Shown one piece after another: positions 10,863-22,254 of a DNA stretch of 64,000 bases. How positions within the stretch are numbered: position 1 is the first letter of the stretch; each line of letters opens with the position of its first letter. A model generated the notes under the pieces. That model saw only the letters and a program-made list of their open reading frames with translations. It was not told where the DNA came from and ran no database searches. Source of the stretch: Sclerotinia nivalis (Eukaryota; Ascomycota; Leotiomycetes; Helotiales; Sclerotiniaceae); NCBI GenBank assembly GCA_029531795.1, contig JAPEIS010000005.1, positions 2,478,001-2,542,000 of the forward strand. Direction: 5' to 3'. The position numbers were made by a program, and so were the translations under genes.

Positions 10863-13800
10863 ATGACATCTGAATCGAACAAACCCACGGAGGAAGCTGT
10901 ACCTTCTGCTCTAATCGCACAAGCTGAAGCTGCCATTTATGGAAATATCGAGGATGATGACCTATCACAACATGAGAGAAGGCATTCTAGGCATCAGGAG
11001 GAGACATCGAGGTCTTCTGTGGATGCCCTTCCTACACCATCGTTCGTACACACTCTTCCTTCGAATCTGAATATCTACTAATTACCCCCTCCCAATCAGT
11101 ACCCATCGTCCTTCACATTTAGATGTCCCAAATACCGAGTCTCGTTATGACTCTACAGAACCTCCCCCCGCATATGGAAACAAGCATAATGAACTAGAAC
11201 TCAGTCAAGATGGATTTGATACCCGGGCCAAGGTCTCGGATGATGGTCGAATCAATATAAATATCAATCAGAAAACTCGCAAATTGTCCGACCTCCTTAT
11301 TCCTGCCCTACGAAACCAGCTTTTCATTAATGCACAGGAGGATGCGATTCCACTACCCCCAGGATATATACCACCTGCACTAGGAGGATTACCTGGTCAG
11401 ACTCCGCCACCAAAACTAAATGTCGTTATACACGTCGTTGGCTCTCGGGGAGATGTACAACCATTTGTTGCTTTGGGCAAAACTTTAAAATCTACATATG
11501 GACATCGTGTACGTCTAGCAACACATCCAACATTCAAAGGGTTCGTCGAGGAAAATGGATTGGAGTTCTTCAGCATTGGTGGTGATCCCTCTGAATTGAT
11601 GGCATTTATGGTAAAGAACCCAGGTCTGATGCCCGGTATCGATTCCTTAAAAAGCGGTGATGTCGGCAAACGAAGAAAGGGTATGGAAGAAATTGTCCTA
11701 GGTTGTTGGAGATCGTGTATCGAAGCTGGAGATGGTTTAGGTTCGGCTCCTATAACATCCGGGACACAATCATCTTTAGGTCTCGAAGCTGGTATTAATA
11801 TGGATACCAATCCATCGGATAAACCGTTCGTTGCGGATGCGATTATTGCTAATCCTCCAAGTTTTGCCCATGTACATATTGCGGAAAGATTGGGTATACC
11901 ATTACATATGATGTTCACGTATGTTTTTATGAATCATTATATTATCGCTTTGCTTACTTCCATACAGGATGCCATGGTCGCCCACTCAGTCCTTTCCTCA
12001 TCCATTGGCCAATATCCAATCGTCGAATGCGGACGTGAATATGACTAACTTCATTTCTTATGCACTTGTCGAAATGATGACTTGGCAAGGACTTGGAGAT
12101 GTGATCAATCGATTTAGAGAAAGGGCTCTCGGCCTTGAACCCATTAGTTTGATTTGGGCGCCTGGAATGCTAAGTCGCCTTCGTGTTCCATATACCTATT
12201 GCTGGTCACCGGCACTTATCCCAAAACCAAAAGATTGGGGAAAGCATATCTCAATATCTGGATTTTATTTCCTTTCTTTAGCGTCCTCATATACTCCCGA
12301 ACCTGATTTAGCAGCTTTTCTCGCTGATGGTCCACCACCTGTTTATATTGGATTTGGATCCATTGTCGTTGATGATCCTAATGCGATGACAGCCCTTATT
12401 TTTGAAGCAGTCAAAAAAACAGGTGTCCGAGCTTTAGTTTCCAAAGGATGGGGAGGCCTCGGTGGTGATGCACTTGATGTACCTGAGGGGATATTCATGT
12501 TGGGCAATGTTCCTCACGATTGGCTCTTCCAACACGTATCTTGCGTGGTCCATCATGGTGGTGCTGGAACCACTGCTGCTGGTATCGCTACAGGAAAGCC
12601 TACTGTAGTCGTACCATTTTTCGGTGATCAACCATTCTGGGGGGCGATGACCGCTAGAGCTGGAGCTGGCCCACTACCAATTCCTTATAAACAACTTACT
12701 GTTGATAAACTTGCCGCAGCTATTACTGATGCTCTCAAACCTGAAACTTTGGCAAAGGCACAAGAGCTAGGAGCTAGAATTAAGGAGGAAAAAGGCACTG
12801 AAGAGGGTGGGAAAAGCTTTCATGATCATCTGGATGTTGACAATTTAAGATGTTCTCTGGCACCACATAGAGTAGCAGTCTGGAGAGTGAGGCGTACTCA
12901 GACTAAACTTAGTGCTTTGGCCGCGAATGTTCTTGCTAGTGAGAATCTCATCAGTTTTGCAGATTTGAAATTGTAAGTCGTTTCTCATATCTTATCATTG
13001 AACCGGCGGCTAATAAAATTAGATATCGTTCAAAAGAATATGAGACTGATGATGGTCCATGGGATCCAATATCTGGAGGAGCAACTGCACTTCTTGGGAC
13101 TATTGCAAGTCTCAGTATGGGCGTAGCAGATTTCCCCATAGAAATATTTAGGAAGGTGAAGAGGGAAAAGAATGCTCATGCTGCCACCAAAGCATCCTCA
13201 AGTTCTGCTTCTGCTACACCGAAGTCTTCGGTGCAGAATCGATCTCAAGATCATATGCTGTTAGATGAAAAATCGCTCAGATCGGTAGACGCTAGTCTGC
13301 TGCAAGCATCGGAATCATCAGCAAAAACTTCTTATGAGAGCACTCAGCGGTCTTTGGATGATATACCTACTCCGTTAACACCAACTACTACTCAAAGTTC
13401 CATGTCACATGCAACGAGCCCTGGTATCAAGCATACAAATTCGTTGCGGCAAGTACTGCGGGGTGGCATGGAATCTTATCATAGTCGCAATAATTCGGGC
13501 ACCGAAACTCCTAAGGTATTTGATCCTTCTAAGTTGACTATTGAAAATGCTATAGGAGCCGGGAAGGGTATTTCGCGTATTGTTGGTGCGGGCTTGAAGT
13601 CACCTATGGATTTCACACTAGGTTTGGCACGAGGATTTCATAATGCACCTAAATTGTATGGTGATGATACGGTTAGGCCTCAAGAAAAGGTAACTGATTT
13701 CCAGAGTGGATTAAAGGCAGCTGGAAGGGAATTCGGTTATGGAATGTTTGATGGAATTACTGGTCTGGTTACACAACCTTTACGTGGTGCGGAGAAGGAA

Positions 13801-15121
13801 GGTGCTGCTGGACTGATCAAAGGCATAGGAAAAGGTATTGCGGGGATAGTTCTCAAACCGGGAGCTGGTAAGTTAGATTCTATCAAAATCTTCTATGCAT
13901 TTCTAACATCATTAAGCTATATGGGGACTTCCTGGCTACACATTTATGGGTATTCATAAAGAAGTACGGAAGCTTTTCGGTTCAAGCGTACTTAACTATA
14001 TCATTGCAGCCAGAACAGCTCAAGGGTTTGAAGACGCTCAGAAATGCAACATAGAAGAACGTCTAGATATCATCAAGCGTTGGAATGAACACAAACAGGA
14101 ATATCAAAATGCCAAGCAGAGAATTCATGATAAAGGTCCTGCTGGTCAGGATACTGGACAACTCTCACCACGAGGCTTCTTCCAAACAAGGCATCTCACT
14201 TTTGATGAAAGAAAAAAGCTTCACGAGGAACGAAAAGCCAAGCGTGATGAGGAAAATAAGAAAGGAGGCAATACCCTACATACACGTCACCAATCAGGAC
14301 TTTTCCAAAGATCAACACCTCATAATGATTCATCTCATGAGATTCAGGATTCATCAGTTATTAACATTAATCCTCCTACTAATAATGTCAGCGGAGACAC
14401 CCATCCAGATTTCGAAGAAGCAATTCAAGCATCAGTAGCGGCTACTTCGCGTGGTAACATAGAAGAAGATCTTATGATTGAACGGGCTATTCGAGCTAGT
14501 GTGGCGGAACTTCAGGGTGTTCAGAGTGCAGGGTTGAGCGATCAGGAGGTTATGGATCGCGCGATTAGGGCTAGTGTTTTGGCTAGTCAGGGGCAGGAGG
14601 GAAGGGGTGGGAGGAGGGAGGAGGAGGATAGGGAGCATGAGGTGCAACTTGCGAGGGCGATTCAGGAGAGTTTGAGGGAGTATGGGATTGGGGGTGTGAG
14701 GGAGGATGGTGGCGGTGCTGGTGTTGGTGCTGGTGCAAACAGTGATGGAGAAAGGAGTGGATTCATAGAGATGCGCAATGAAGAGAGCTCAGAAGATGAG
14801 GATTTCAAGAGAGCTCTGAGGGAATCAAGAGAAGATCATGAGAAATCCATATCTAAAGGAAAAGGAAAAGAAAATGAGAAGAGTACTGGAGCTAGTGGCG
14901 GTAGTGGGGCGAGAGGAATGACGGAAGAGGAAATCGTTTTGGAATATGTTATGAAGCAGAGTTTGGAGGAGGAACAACATAGGAAGACAGCGGAGGAAAA
15001 GAAAAGGAAAGCGTGGGAAGAGAAGAAGCAAGGGGAGATGGAGATGGAGAATAGTGTTGCGGATGAGGAGGCGTTGAGGTTGGCTATTGAGGAGAGTTTG
15101 AGAGGGGTGGGTGGTTCGTAG
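10863..15121 (+). CDS. UDP-glucose:sterol glucosyltransferase with VPS13-like block and UIM tail
   Basis: Transfers glucose from UDP-glucose to the sterol 3-OH (GT1/GT28 fold; the Atg26/UGT80 group is the nearest known relative). Exons 10863-11041, 11100-11918, 11968-12972, 13023-13867 and 13917-15121 give 1,350 residues. The N-terminal GT domain begins VVIHVVGSRGDVQPFVALGK. The C-terminal GT domain has VYIGFGSIVV and the nucleotide-sugar signature HHGGAGTTAAGIATGKPTVVVPFFGDQ. It is followed by DGPWDPISGG. After a Ser-rich linker, roughly residues 800-970 form a Gly-rich amphipathic block (DGITGLVTQPLRGAEKEG, IKGIGKGIAGIVLKPGAG) that resembles the C-terminal region of VPS13. The last 250 residues hold seven UIM-like helices. 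There is no PH/GRAM pair like that in yeast Atg26. Intron 1 uses an unusual GTTCGT donor; the other introns are standard. Confidence 0.93.
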
Positions 15122-16841
15122 GTGTGGCGGTTAGATGTGGTGGTTAGGGGTGAGGGGTGAAAATGGAGGAATAGGGCAGTGCATTGGCGATTTGTGGTTT
15201 GTGGTTTTGAAGGTCTGTGGTTTTGAAAATTCGGAGGGAAATATAGGGTGAGATGGGATGGAACGGAATGAAGGATATTTTATTTTTGATACCTAGTGAT
15301 TGATATTGATATTGATTTTTGTAAATGAGATGGATTTCATGGATGAGATAGATGAGATAGATATGATACCCGGGATTATAGGAAGAGGAATAGGAATGGG
15401 AATTGGAATAGGGTTAGGGAGGGATAGGGATGAATTGGAATATGTTTTCTTGCTTTTGTTTTTCTTTTTTTCTTCTTGGTCTGTATTGTAATGATATTGT
15501 GTTGGGAGTTGGGAGTTGGGTAGATGGGATGGGATATGGGGTATGTGATATGTACTTAATTATGCTGGTGATTTGAAATGGATAGGGCTGGTGGATGGGA
15601 TGGATGAGATGAGATGGATGAGATGAGACGGTATTAAATCGAGTTTAGAAATACTAGGTAGGTAGTTGGTAGGTGGGTGGGGATGAGTGAGTGAGTGAGT
15701 GAGTGAGTGAGTATATAATTAGAAGAAAATGATGGGATGGGTTGTAATCTTCAATAGCTATCACATGAGAACTCTCAGAAAATGGATACCCATAGCTATC
15801 GAAGTCCTAGCAAGGGTGAGCAAAATGTTTCTTCAGTTTAGGCTATCGATCTCAAGGAGAAGTTCAAGATTGAAGAGGTGCACTTGGAGAAGTTTCTTTG
15901 GGTGGATTATGGGGTGTCAACTAATGACATTAGATGAGCTCATAAGTGTATTGGTCTCTGCGGCGAATAGTGGGTCATAATAGGGTGATGGCTGACTTGA
16001 AGGTTCACCGGTTGCTTGTTTTTAGATATGAACTGAACTCCTAGTGGAGTATGTGTGGTTTTTTGTGTATTAGGAGTTTTGATTTTGATATGGTTTAAAG
16101 TGGTAGTATAGATATAGGTATCATATAGATAGTTGCGGGTGTGTAAATCAAAGGAGTTGAGTGATAATGAGATAGGGGGTTATAATGTTAATGTTGTGTA
16201 GTGAGATAGTAGACTTGGATAACCTACTGAACAAAGTAGATGAGATATGGTAGTAAAGCTCATTCTAATTCTCATATGAGGATAGAGAGTTTTGTAGTTC
16301 TTTTCTGTGATGGTTAATCTCATAGTGTTGTGATGGTGGGTCGGTGGGTGTGCATCATAAGTTACTGAGATATACATCTTAGTATAATGACATCTATGTG
16401 TGATTGATTCTTTTGATGTCTCGATTTCAAGCTAATAAGCCTAATGTGAATCTACATCACTTACTTCAATAGTACACTTTAGTAGCTATTCAAGAGGATC
16501 CTAAGAATATTATGGTCCATTGTGAAAGAGTCTAGAGGATAATTTAAGCTCTAGTCTTCTAGGTAAACAATCATGAATGAGTACCTCATATTCCCAAGTT
16601 AGAGTTACTGTGAATATCTTAGTTTGCACTAGACAATAACAAAATATGTTTCTTTCTATTTTAGATTTTGGAAACTCCTTAGGACAAGATGAGATGAAAC
16701 TCCTCCACTGGACTCTCGAGCCGAGTTTCAATCCATGCTAGAGAGGACAATTATTTTCTCAAACTAGGTAAACAATGACATCTCCCCGTGATTATCTTAC
16801 TGCCACAACCTCATTCTTCACAATTTTACAACCCACAAAAT
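15122..16841. other. Intergenic region, 1.7 kb
   Basis: G-rich and T-rich low-complexity sequence on the plus strand, with GATGAGAT-like repeats, TAGG (15656-15666) and a GAGT microsatellite (15684-15712). No supported gene. It includes the promoter of the next large gene. Confidence 0.5.
15684..15712. repeat. (GAGT)n microsatellite
   Basis: Seven consecutive GAGT units just upstream of a short TA run. Confidence 0.85.
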
Positions 16842-19800
16842 ATGGCTTCAGATGGACCCCCACGTCGACCACGCAAGAAGCGTATCTCCTTCTCTACAGC
16901 AGTTACTGGGAACTTATCATCACGAGGCTTGGGAGCAGCCTCATTGACTTCACCTTCGCAATTGGTTCTTGGATCCTCGTCCGGAAAATTGATTCGTACA
17001 CCACCAGTTAATTCATCTCCAAACATTGAAGATCGGAATTCTCCGAAGTCACCAACTCCTCGATCCAAGCTTCCATCGCTTGAACAGCCACGAGCAATAG
17101 TGAATCATCCAAACCGTGCATTTGGAGATAAATCTTCTTTATTTCCATCTGCAAATCTACCTCCATTTGCGGCCACTACAACACAACGTCGCGACCTATC
17201 AAGTATAGTAGCTATGGTAGCTGGTGAGGTACCAGCAGCTACACAAGAGACCAGTCCATCTATTGATGACTGGAACACATTTGGAGCCAACTTGCTGAGA
17301 GAAGCTTCTAATTTACCACCGATAAACCCGACTGTTGCTACTGCCGTACAATCAATCTCGGTCTCGAATCCAACCAAGCCCAACTCCGACACGTTTATTG
17401 ACTACTCTGACGACCAAACCAACATGGGGGGAAAGCAAGCACCATTTGCGCAAGGTCCAACGGCGCCTGCACGAGAAGCCTTGCCTACAACTAATTCCGA
17501 ATTTCCTGCAAACACTGATGCAGATAAACAGCAATGGAAGGCTGCTGTCAAAGCAAATCACCCAACTTCTAATCCCTTCAACCTGAGTATTCCAGAGCGA
17601 GTACATCGACGCAATACAAGTCTAGAAAACCGTGAAATATTGTCAAACGACAGTCATCTTAACGACATGACTCTATCAAATACCGCAAACGCTTATATGC
17701 ACATGGTTGAAACTGTGGAAAAGGCTAATAAGGCTAAGAATCAAGGAGGTTCGACAGTTCCTGGTGGATCTGCTACGATGACCGTTGGTAAAAATCCATT
17801 TTCTGGACCTTCTGTGACAATGGATATGGATCCGGATTTCGACGCTAATTTTGCTGAGATGATGGCAACTTTAGAGAATTATATACCTGGCGATTCAACT
17901 TATGCGAGGAATACGGATGGTCACAAATGTACACAATCATCTTCGATGAGTGTGGAAATGGGACAAGGTTTCCGAAATATATCTCATAATGGATACCGTA
18001 TGAGTTCTGACTCTGAAACATCGACGAGATCCATGAATAATTCTACGACAGAGGCAAATATGATGAGCTCTGGAAATCAAAGTGGCAGACTGACATCATC
18101 AGTAATGAAGATAATCACGCCGGATCTTTCTTCCGTATCTCAAATGGATTCTGGTTTTCAAACATCGATCCAATCTATGAACCAACCTACAACTCAGCAG
18201 AATATGAATAATAGTGGTAATCAAACTGAAGAAATATCATCAGAAGGTCGAGGAAACATGGCCGACGCTTCTCTTGGTCCTGACTTTCAAAACGATACAC
18301 ATAGATCTCAATCTGGTGGCCAAGGAAATATGACGAACATCAGTGGCTGTCGTACCAGTCAAGGGGGGAAATCATCACCTACAGATCATTTTCGAATGTC
18401 GCCATGGGAAACTGGTTCCACAAAAAGTGTGTGGTCAGCAACGGATATGGATGGATCCTCAGCTCAAGAAAACCCAGTAGCAAGCATGATTGAAGCTTCA
18501 CCATTAATTCAAGCAAATTCGGAAACAAACATGGTTGGGTCATCAAATCAAGCACCCTCGACAAACGCTGGTGGTTATCCAACTGGGCCGTCATTCATGG
18601 ATAGTAACCAGCGGAACATGTTAAGTGTACCTGGTGGATATAACGTGTCTTTTGTGCCAAATATGATGAGCGATACTTTTGCGACTGAGGTTGGACCAGA
18701 TACAAAAGCTTTCCAAATGCCTTCTCCTCGACCAGCCATGCGTCAAAATGGTGCCGCTCCTGTCTATGGACATACTCCAAACAACTCAATTTCGGAACTT
18801 GGTCAAATGAGCTCGCCAGCATCAAATTCGACCAATCTTCCCGCTCGATTAAGTGTTGATTTACGCAGATCCGCTACACCTAACCAATCAGCCATTAACT
18901 TTACCCATGCAACCCCGCCAGCAGTAGCAAATACTCCAGCTAGATCAACAAGATCGAATTCTGTAGTACTGGCAGTTCCCGATATTTCCTTCGAAGAGGT
19001 ATCCCCAAACCCTTTGCATCCCGCCAGCTTTCATCGCGACCCTCCTCGTAGTCAGCCAGATACCCCTCTTCTTACATCTCCCAACCCTCTACACCCGCCA
19101 AGTTTTCATCAGCCTACGCCTCGTGCCGTATGGCTAACCTCGCGCGTTCTAATTCCTCTAAATCCTGCCGTATCTGGTAGTATTCCAGGTTACTTTCAGC
19201 CGGGTCAAAGCTTTAGCTCTCAGGGAGATGTGAATATAAACATGGACATGGACATGAACATACACATGCAATCCCCAGCTTCTCTTCAGTCGGGTCTAAT
19301 ATCCCAGCATAATATGAGTGTTGGAGGTCAACAAAATGTGCAAATGCAGCAACAATATCATCGTCAAGTTCAAAATATGATGGCTCAAGCAGCACTTCAA
19401 AATCAAGCAAGTGAGCGGGCAAACCAGGAGAATTCGGTGCCCGCTCCCACTCCACCACGCTCACCTCCAGGTTCCGGTTGGAATAATATGTTACGGCAAC
19501 GCCTCAATTTATTCGAAAACCACCAACCTCTCACTGCGGAGTTCACTGGACATTTGCGTCGCTTGCAAGTTGCTAATGGAATTAATACTTCACTTCAAGA
19601 TTATGATCTCAACAGCCCTATGCCTTTTGATGGAAAACCACCTGCTCCACTCTGGGAGTACCTAATCATGGAGCCTCGTCTGAAGGAAACTATTGACGTA
19701 GAGGGGAAGCCATTAGCTATAAATCTGTTGACCGTCGGAGAGAACTTTGAATGCGACTTTTGTACTGGAAAGCCAAACGCATATGGAATTGGTCCATACA

Positions 19801-20975
19801 GCCATGATTTCGTTAAAATATGGGGTCCGGCTGGTTATGATTGGTGTAGAGAATGTCAGAAAGCTGGGAAACATATCGTTCCTGCTGCTGTTCTTGAGAA
19901 GATGGATAACAAAGAAAAGGGGAGGGGGAAGAGACTAGCCAAGGATTCAGCTGGTTCTGGTCCATCACCCAAAAAACCGACTCAATCATCATCCAGTAGC
20001 TCGTCAATGAAAGGATCTCGTCTATCTGCTTCCGCTACTTCCGCTAGCTACGATCGCTATGCACCCATATCTGAGGAATCCAATGTATTCGGTGACCCTC
20101 AAGAAATATTCTCTCCAATCGATAATATCTTAATCAACCCCTTCATGCATAATCTCATGTGTCGAGGATCCGATCATCGACAAATCGACATGAGCAAGAC
20201 CAAGATATGCGAAAGTTGCAAGATCAAAAAGTTGCAGATTATTACTCATGGTTGTCATGACGAGTTTAGTCATATCGTTGCGTTGAATACAGATGGACAA
20301 TGGCAGCTGGGCTATAGTTGCGGACTGCAAGGTCCGCATCAAATGGATGGATCTGGCGATTTGAATGCTGGGTTGAATATTCATGGCTTTAGTTTTGATG
20401 TGGGTGCCGATTTGGTGGATGGTAGTGTTACTTTGGATGATATCAATTCTATTGTGGATCAAGGTTTGAATGCAGGTGGTATGAATCCTGGTGGAATTTA
20501 TTCGGGGGGTATGTATCCGGATATGAATTGGGGACTAAACCCCAGCATGAACTCCATCATGAACACCGACATGGACTCCATGGTCGGCAACACCGATTTC
20601 TCCTGGGACCAATCCGGCTGGAAGACCTCCTCCTCCACTACTCTCCCCCTACAACCCCTCACATCCACTCTTCCAAACTCCATACAAACCCACAACCACA
20701 TCATCCACATGAACGGCAAACCTCACGGACCCATCTCCAAATTCTGCATGGTGTGTCCAGCACAATCAATTTTCCTCTGCGATGGATGTCCCTTGACTTT
20801 ATGCGAGAGCTGCAGATATCGATTGAGGGATTTGTGCAAGGGGTGGTTGAATAATTTGATTTATACAAATGGGGTAAATCATAATCGGAATGATGCGTTT
20901 CTTTTGAGGTCGGATGATGGTGGGTATCATGAGTATGGGAAGTTTTGGCCGGTTCCTCCGCATGTTAGTCTTTAG
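16842..20975 (+). CDS. Large Asn/Ser/Met-rich protein with C-terminal CxxC clusters, function unknown
   Basis: I do not recognise this family. It is one uninterrupted exon. I chose the ATG at 16842 (MASDGPPRRPRKKRISFS), giving 1,377 residues, because it opens on a basic patch that could be a nuclear signal; another ATG lies 54 bp upstream in frame. Residues about 100-950 are low-complexity and rich in Asn, Ser, Thr, Met, Gln and Pro, with short degenerate repeats such as SPNPLHPASFH and SPNPLHPPSFH. The conserved-looking part is the C-terminal third. It has three cysteine groups: CDFC..WCREC near residues 970-1010, CESC..HGCHDEF near 1122-1140, and CMVC..CDGCPLTLCESC..LC near 1300-1335. These look like zinc ligands. 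The layout suggests a nuclear regulatory or chromatin protein, which is inference. Confidence 0.8.
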   Translation: MASDGPPRRPRKKRISFSTAVTGNLSSRGLGAASLTSPSQLVLGSSSGKLIRTPPVNSSPNIEDRNSPKSPTPRSKLPSLEQPRAIVNHPNRAFGDKSSLFPSANLPPFAATTTQRRDLSSIVAMVAGEVPAATQETSPSIDDWNTFGANLLREASNLPPINPTVATAVQSISVSNPTKPNSDTFIDYSDDQTNMGGKQAPFAQGPTAPAREALPTTNSEFPANTDADKQQWKAAVKANHPTSNPFNLSIPERVHRRNTSLENREILSNDSHLNDMTLSNTANAYMHMVETVEKANKAKNQGGSTVPGGSATMTVGKNPFSGPSVTMDMDPDFDANFAEMMATLENYIPGDSTYARNTDGHKCTQSSSMSVEMGQGFRNISHNGYRMSSDSETSTRSMNNSTTEANMMSSGNQSGRLTSSVMKIITPDLSSVSQMDSGFQTSIQSMNQPTTQQNMNNSGNQTEEISSEGRGNMADASLGPDFQNDTHRSQSGGQGNMTNISGCRTSQGGKSSPTDHFRMSPWETGSTKSVWSATDMDGSSAQENPVASMIEASPLIQANSETNMVGSSNQAPSTNAGGYPTGPSFMDSNQRNMLSVPGGYNVSFVPNMMSDTFATEVGPDTKAFQMPSPRPAMRQNGAAPVYGHTPNNSISELGQMSSPASNSTNLPARLSVDLRRSATPNQSAINFTHATPPAVANTPARSTRSNSVVLAVPDISFEEVSPNPLHPASFHRDPPRSQPDTPLLTSPNPLHPPSFHQPTPRAVWLTSRVLIPLNPAVSGSIPGYFQPGQSFSSQGDVNINMDMDMNIHMQSPASLQSGLISQHNMSVGGQQNVQMQQQYHRQVQNMMAQAALQNQASERANQENSVPAPTPPRSPPGSGWNNMLRQRLNLFENHQPLTAEFTGHLRRLQVANGINTSLQDYDLNSPMPFDGKPPAPLWEYLIMEPRLKETIDVEGKPLAINLLTVGENFECDFCTGKPNAYGIGPYSHDFVKIWGPAGYDWCRECQKAGKHIVPAAVLEKMDNKEKGRGKRLAKDSAGSGPSPKKPTQSSSSSSSMKGSRLSASATSASYDRYAPISEESNVFGDPQEIFSPIDNILINPFMHNLMCRGSDHRQIDMSKTKICESCKIKKLQIITHGCHDEFSHIVALNTDGQWQLGYSCGLQGPHQMDGSGDLNAGLNIHGFSFDVGADLVDGSVTLDDINSIVDQGLNAGGMNPGGIYSGGMYPDMNWGLNPSMNSIMNTDMDSMVGNTDFSWDQSGWKTSSSTTLPLQPLTSTLPNSIQTHNHIIHMNGKPHGPISKFCMVCPAQSIFLCDGCPLTLCESCRYRLRDLCKGWLNNLIYTNGVNHNRNDAFLLRSDDGGYHEYGKFWPVPPHVSL

Positions 20976-22254
20976 GGGTGGGGGTTAATAAGGCGACGGG
21001 GTTGCGTATGTATGCTTTGAATGGGAGGTTTGGATGTTACGAGGCTTAAAATTCGCGGGAGATTTGGATATTGAAGGCAATCTGGATAGTGATCTTCGAC
21101 ATACAATAAAAGGATCGATCCCCTTTCTTCTTTCGCTTGATTGCTTCTACTCGTAGGCAAACACCCGCATTCTTAACATACTCATTTCGATTTCCAAGAT
21201 CTTTCAAGCTCAACACTATCCGTATATGATCTTCAACCCTTCGATCAAAGAGAACTTCTTTCTTCCCTCGCTTGATTCCTCCTCCTCGCTTTTCTAGTCA
21301 GGCATCCCTCTCCCTCACTATCTTCCACGAGCAAATACCAACCATCACCCTATACCTCCAAACCTCATCCTTTACTTTTTTTATTATAGCTTTTTCCCCT
21401 CATCTACTTCATCTACTTTATCCACTTCTGCATCCAAAACTTTTACAAACTCGTTGCTGTATTATCAAGACACGATTTTGGAGGGCATTCAACAAATCAA
21501 CCATGAATCACGAACCACGAATCACGAACCACGAATCACGAAACATTATCCCTCCCACACGAATTCCATTCCTTCTCTCTTCCTTGCTTACTTAATTATA
21601 AAGCAGAGCTAAATACATACATCCAAATCGTCATCCAGCTTTCCTCTTCTTCTTTTTGCTTTTTTTTTTCTTCCTGGGATCACGGATATGAATACATAGA
21701 TACATGGATAATATGGATATATGAATGGCGTTTTTAGGTTTTCGGGAGGATATGTATATGCATATGAACAAGCGTATGAACAAGCAAACAAGGGAGCAAG
21801 CGAGCGAGATTTAAATTTGGATGGAGTTGGGAATGGGATGGAGTTGAGATGATGGAATGATGGAATGATAGATAGCACACACGCATACATGATATTTGAA
21901 GATGAATAAACGAAGCATTTATAATGGTAGCAAGATTCGTTTTGGATATGAGGAAAGGAAAATAGATATGATATCTCCTTTTTTTCCTTATTCTTTTCTT
22001 CTTCACAATTGCATAGGCATTAAGTGCAATCGATCGGGTACTCAAAGTAGATAGATAATAAATAAATAAATCATTCCTTCAATTTTCCGCTATGTTATTG
22101 TACAGACTTATGAAGTGAAATCCCTGGGTATATGATATGTATATGTATATTACAAAAGAAGAAGAAGAATAAAAAGAAATCATCCGTAAGAACCACCACC
22201 TCATCCCATTCCATCAGCCCTCACCCTCACCCCTCACCCTCACCCTCACCCTCA
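20976..22254. other. Convergent intergenic region, 1.28 kb
   Basis: The 3' ends of two convergent genes face each other here. It contains an 18-bp tandem (AATCACGAACCACG unit) near 21506-21542, several AT-rich runs and a CCCTCA array that touches the glucanase stop codon. No gene is supported. Confidence 0.5.
22218..22254. repeat. (CCCTCA)n array abutting a stop codon
   Basis: About six units of CCCTCA, one with an extra C, directly beside the TAG (22257-22255) of the minus-strand glucanase gene. It therefore lies at the very start of that gene's 3' untranslated region. Confidence 0.85.
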
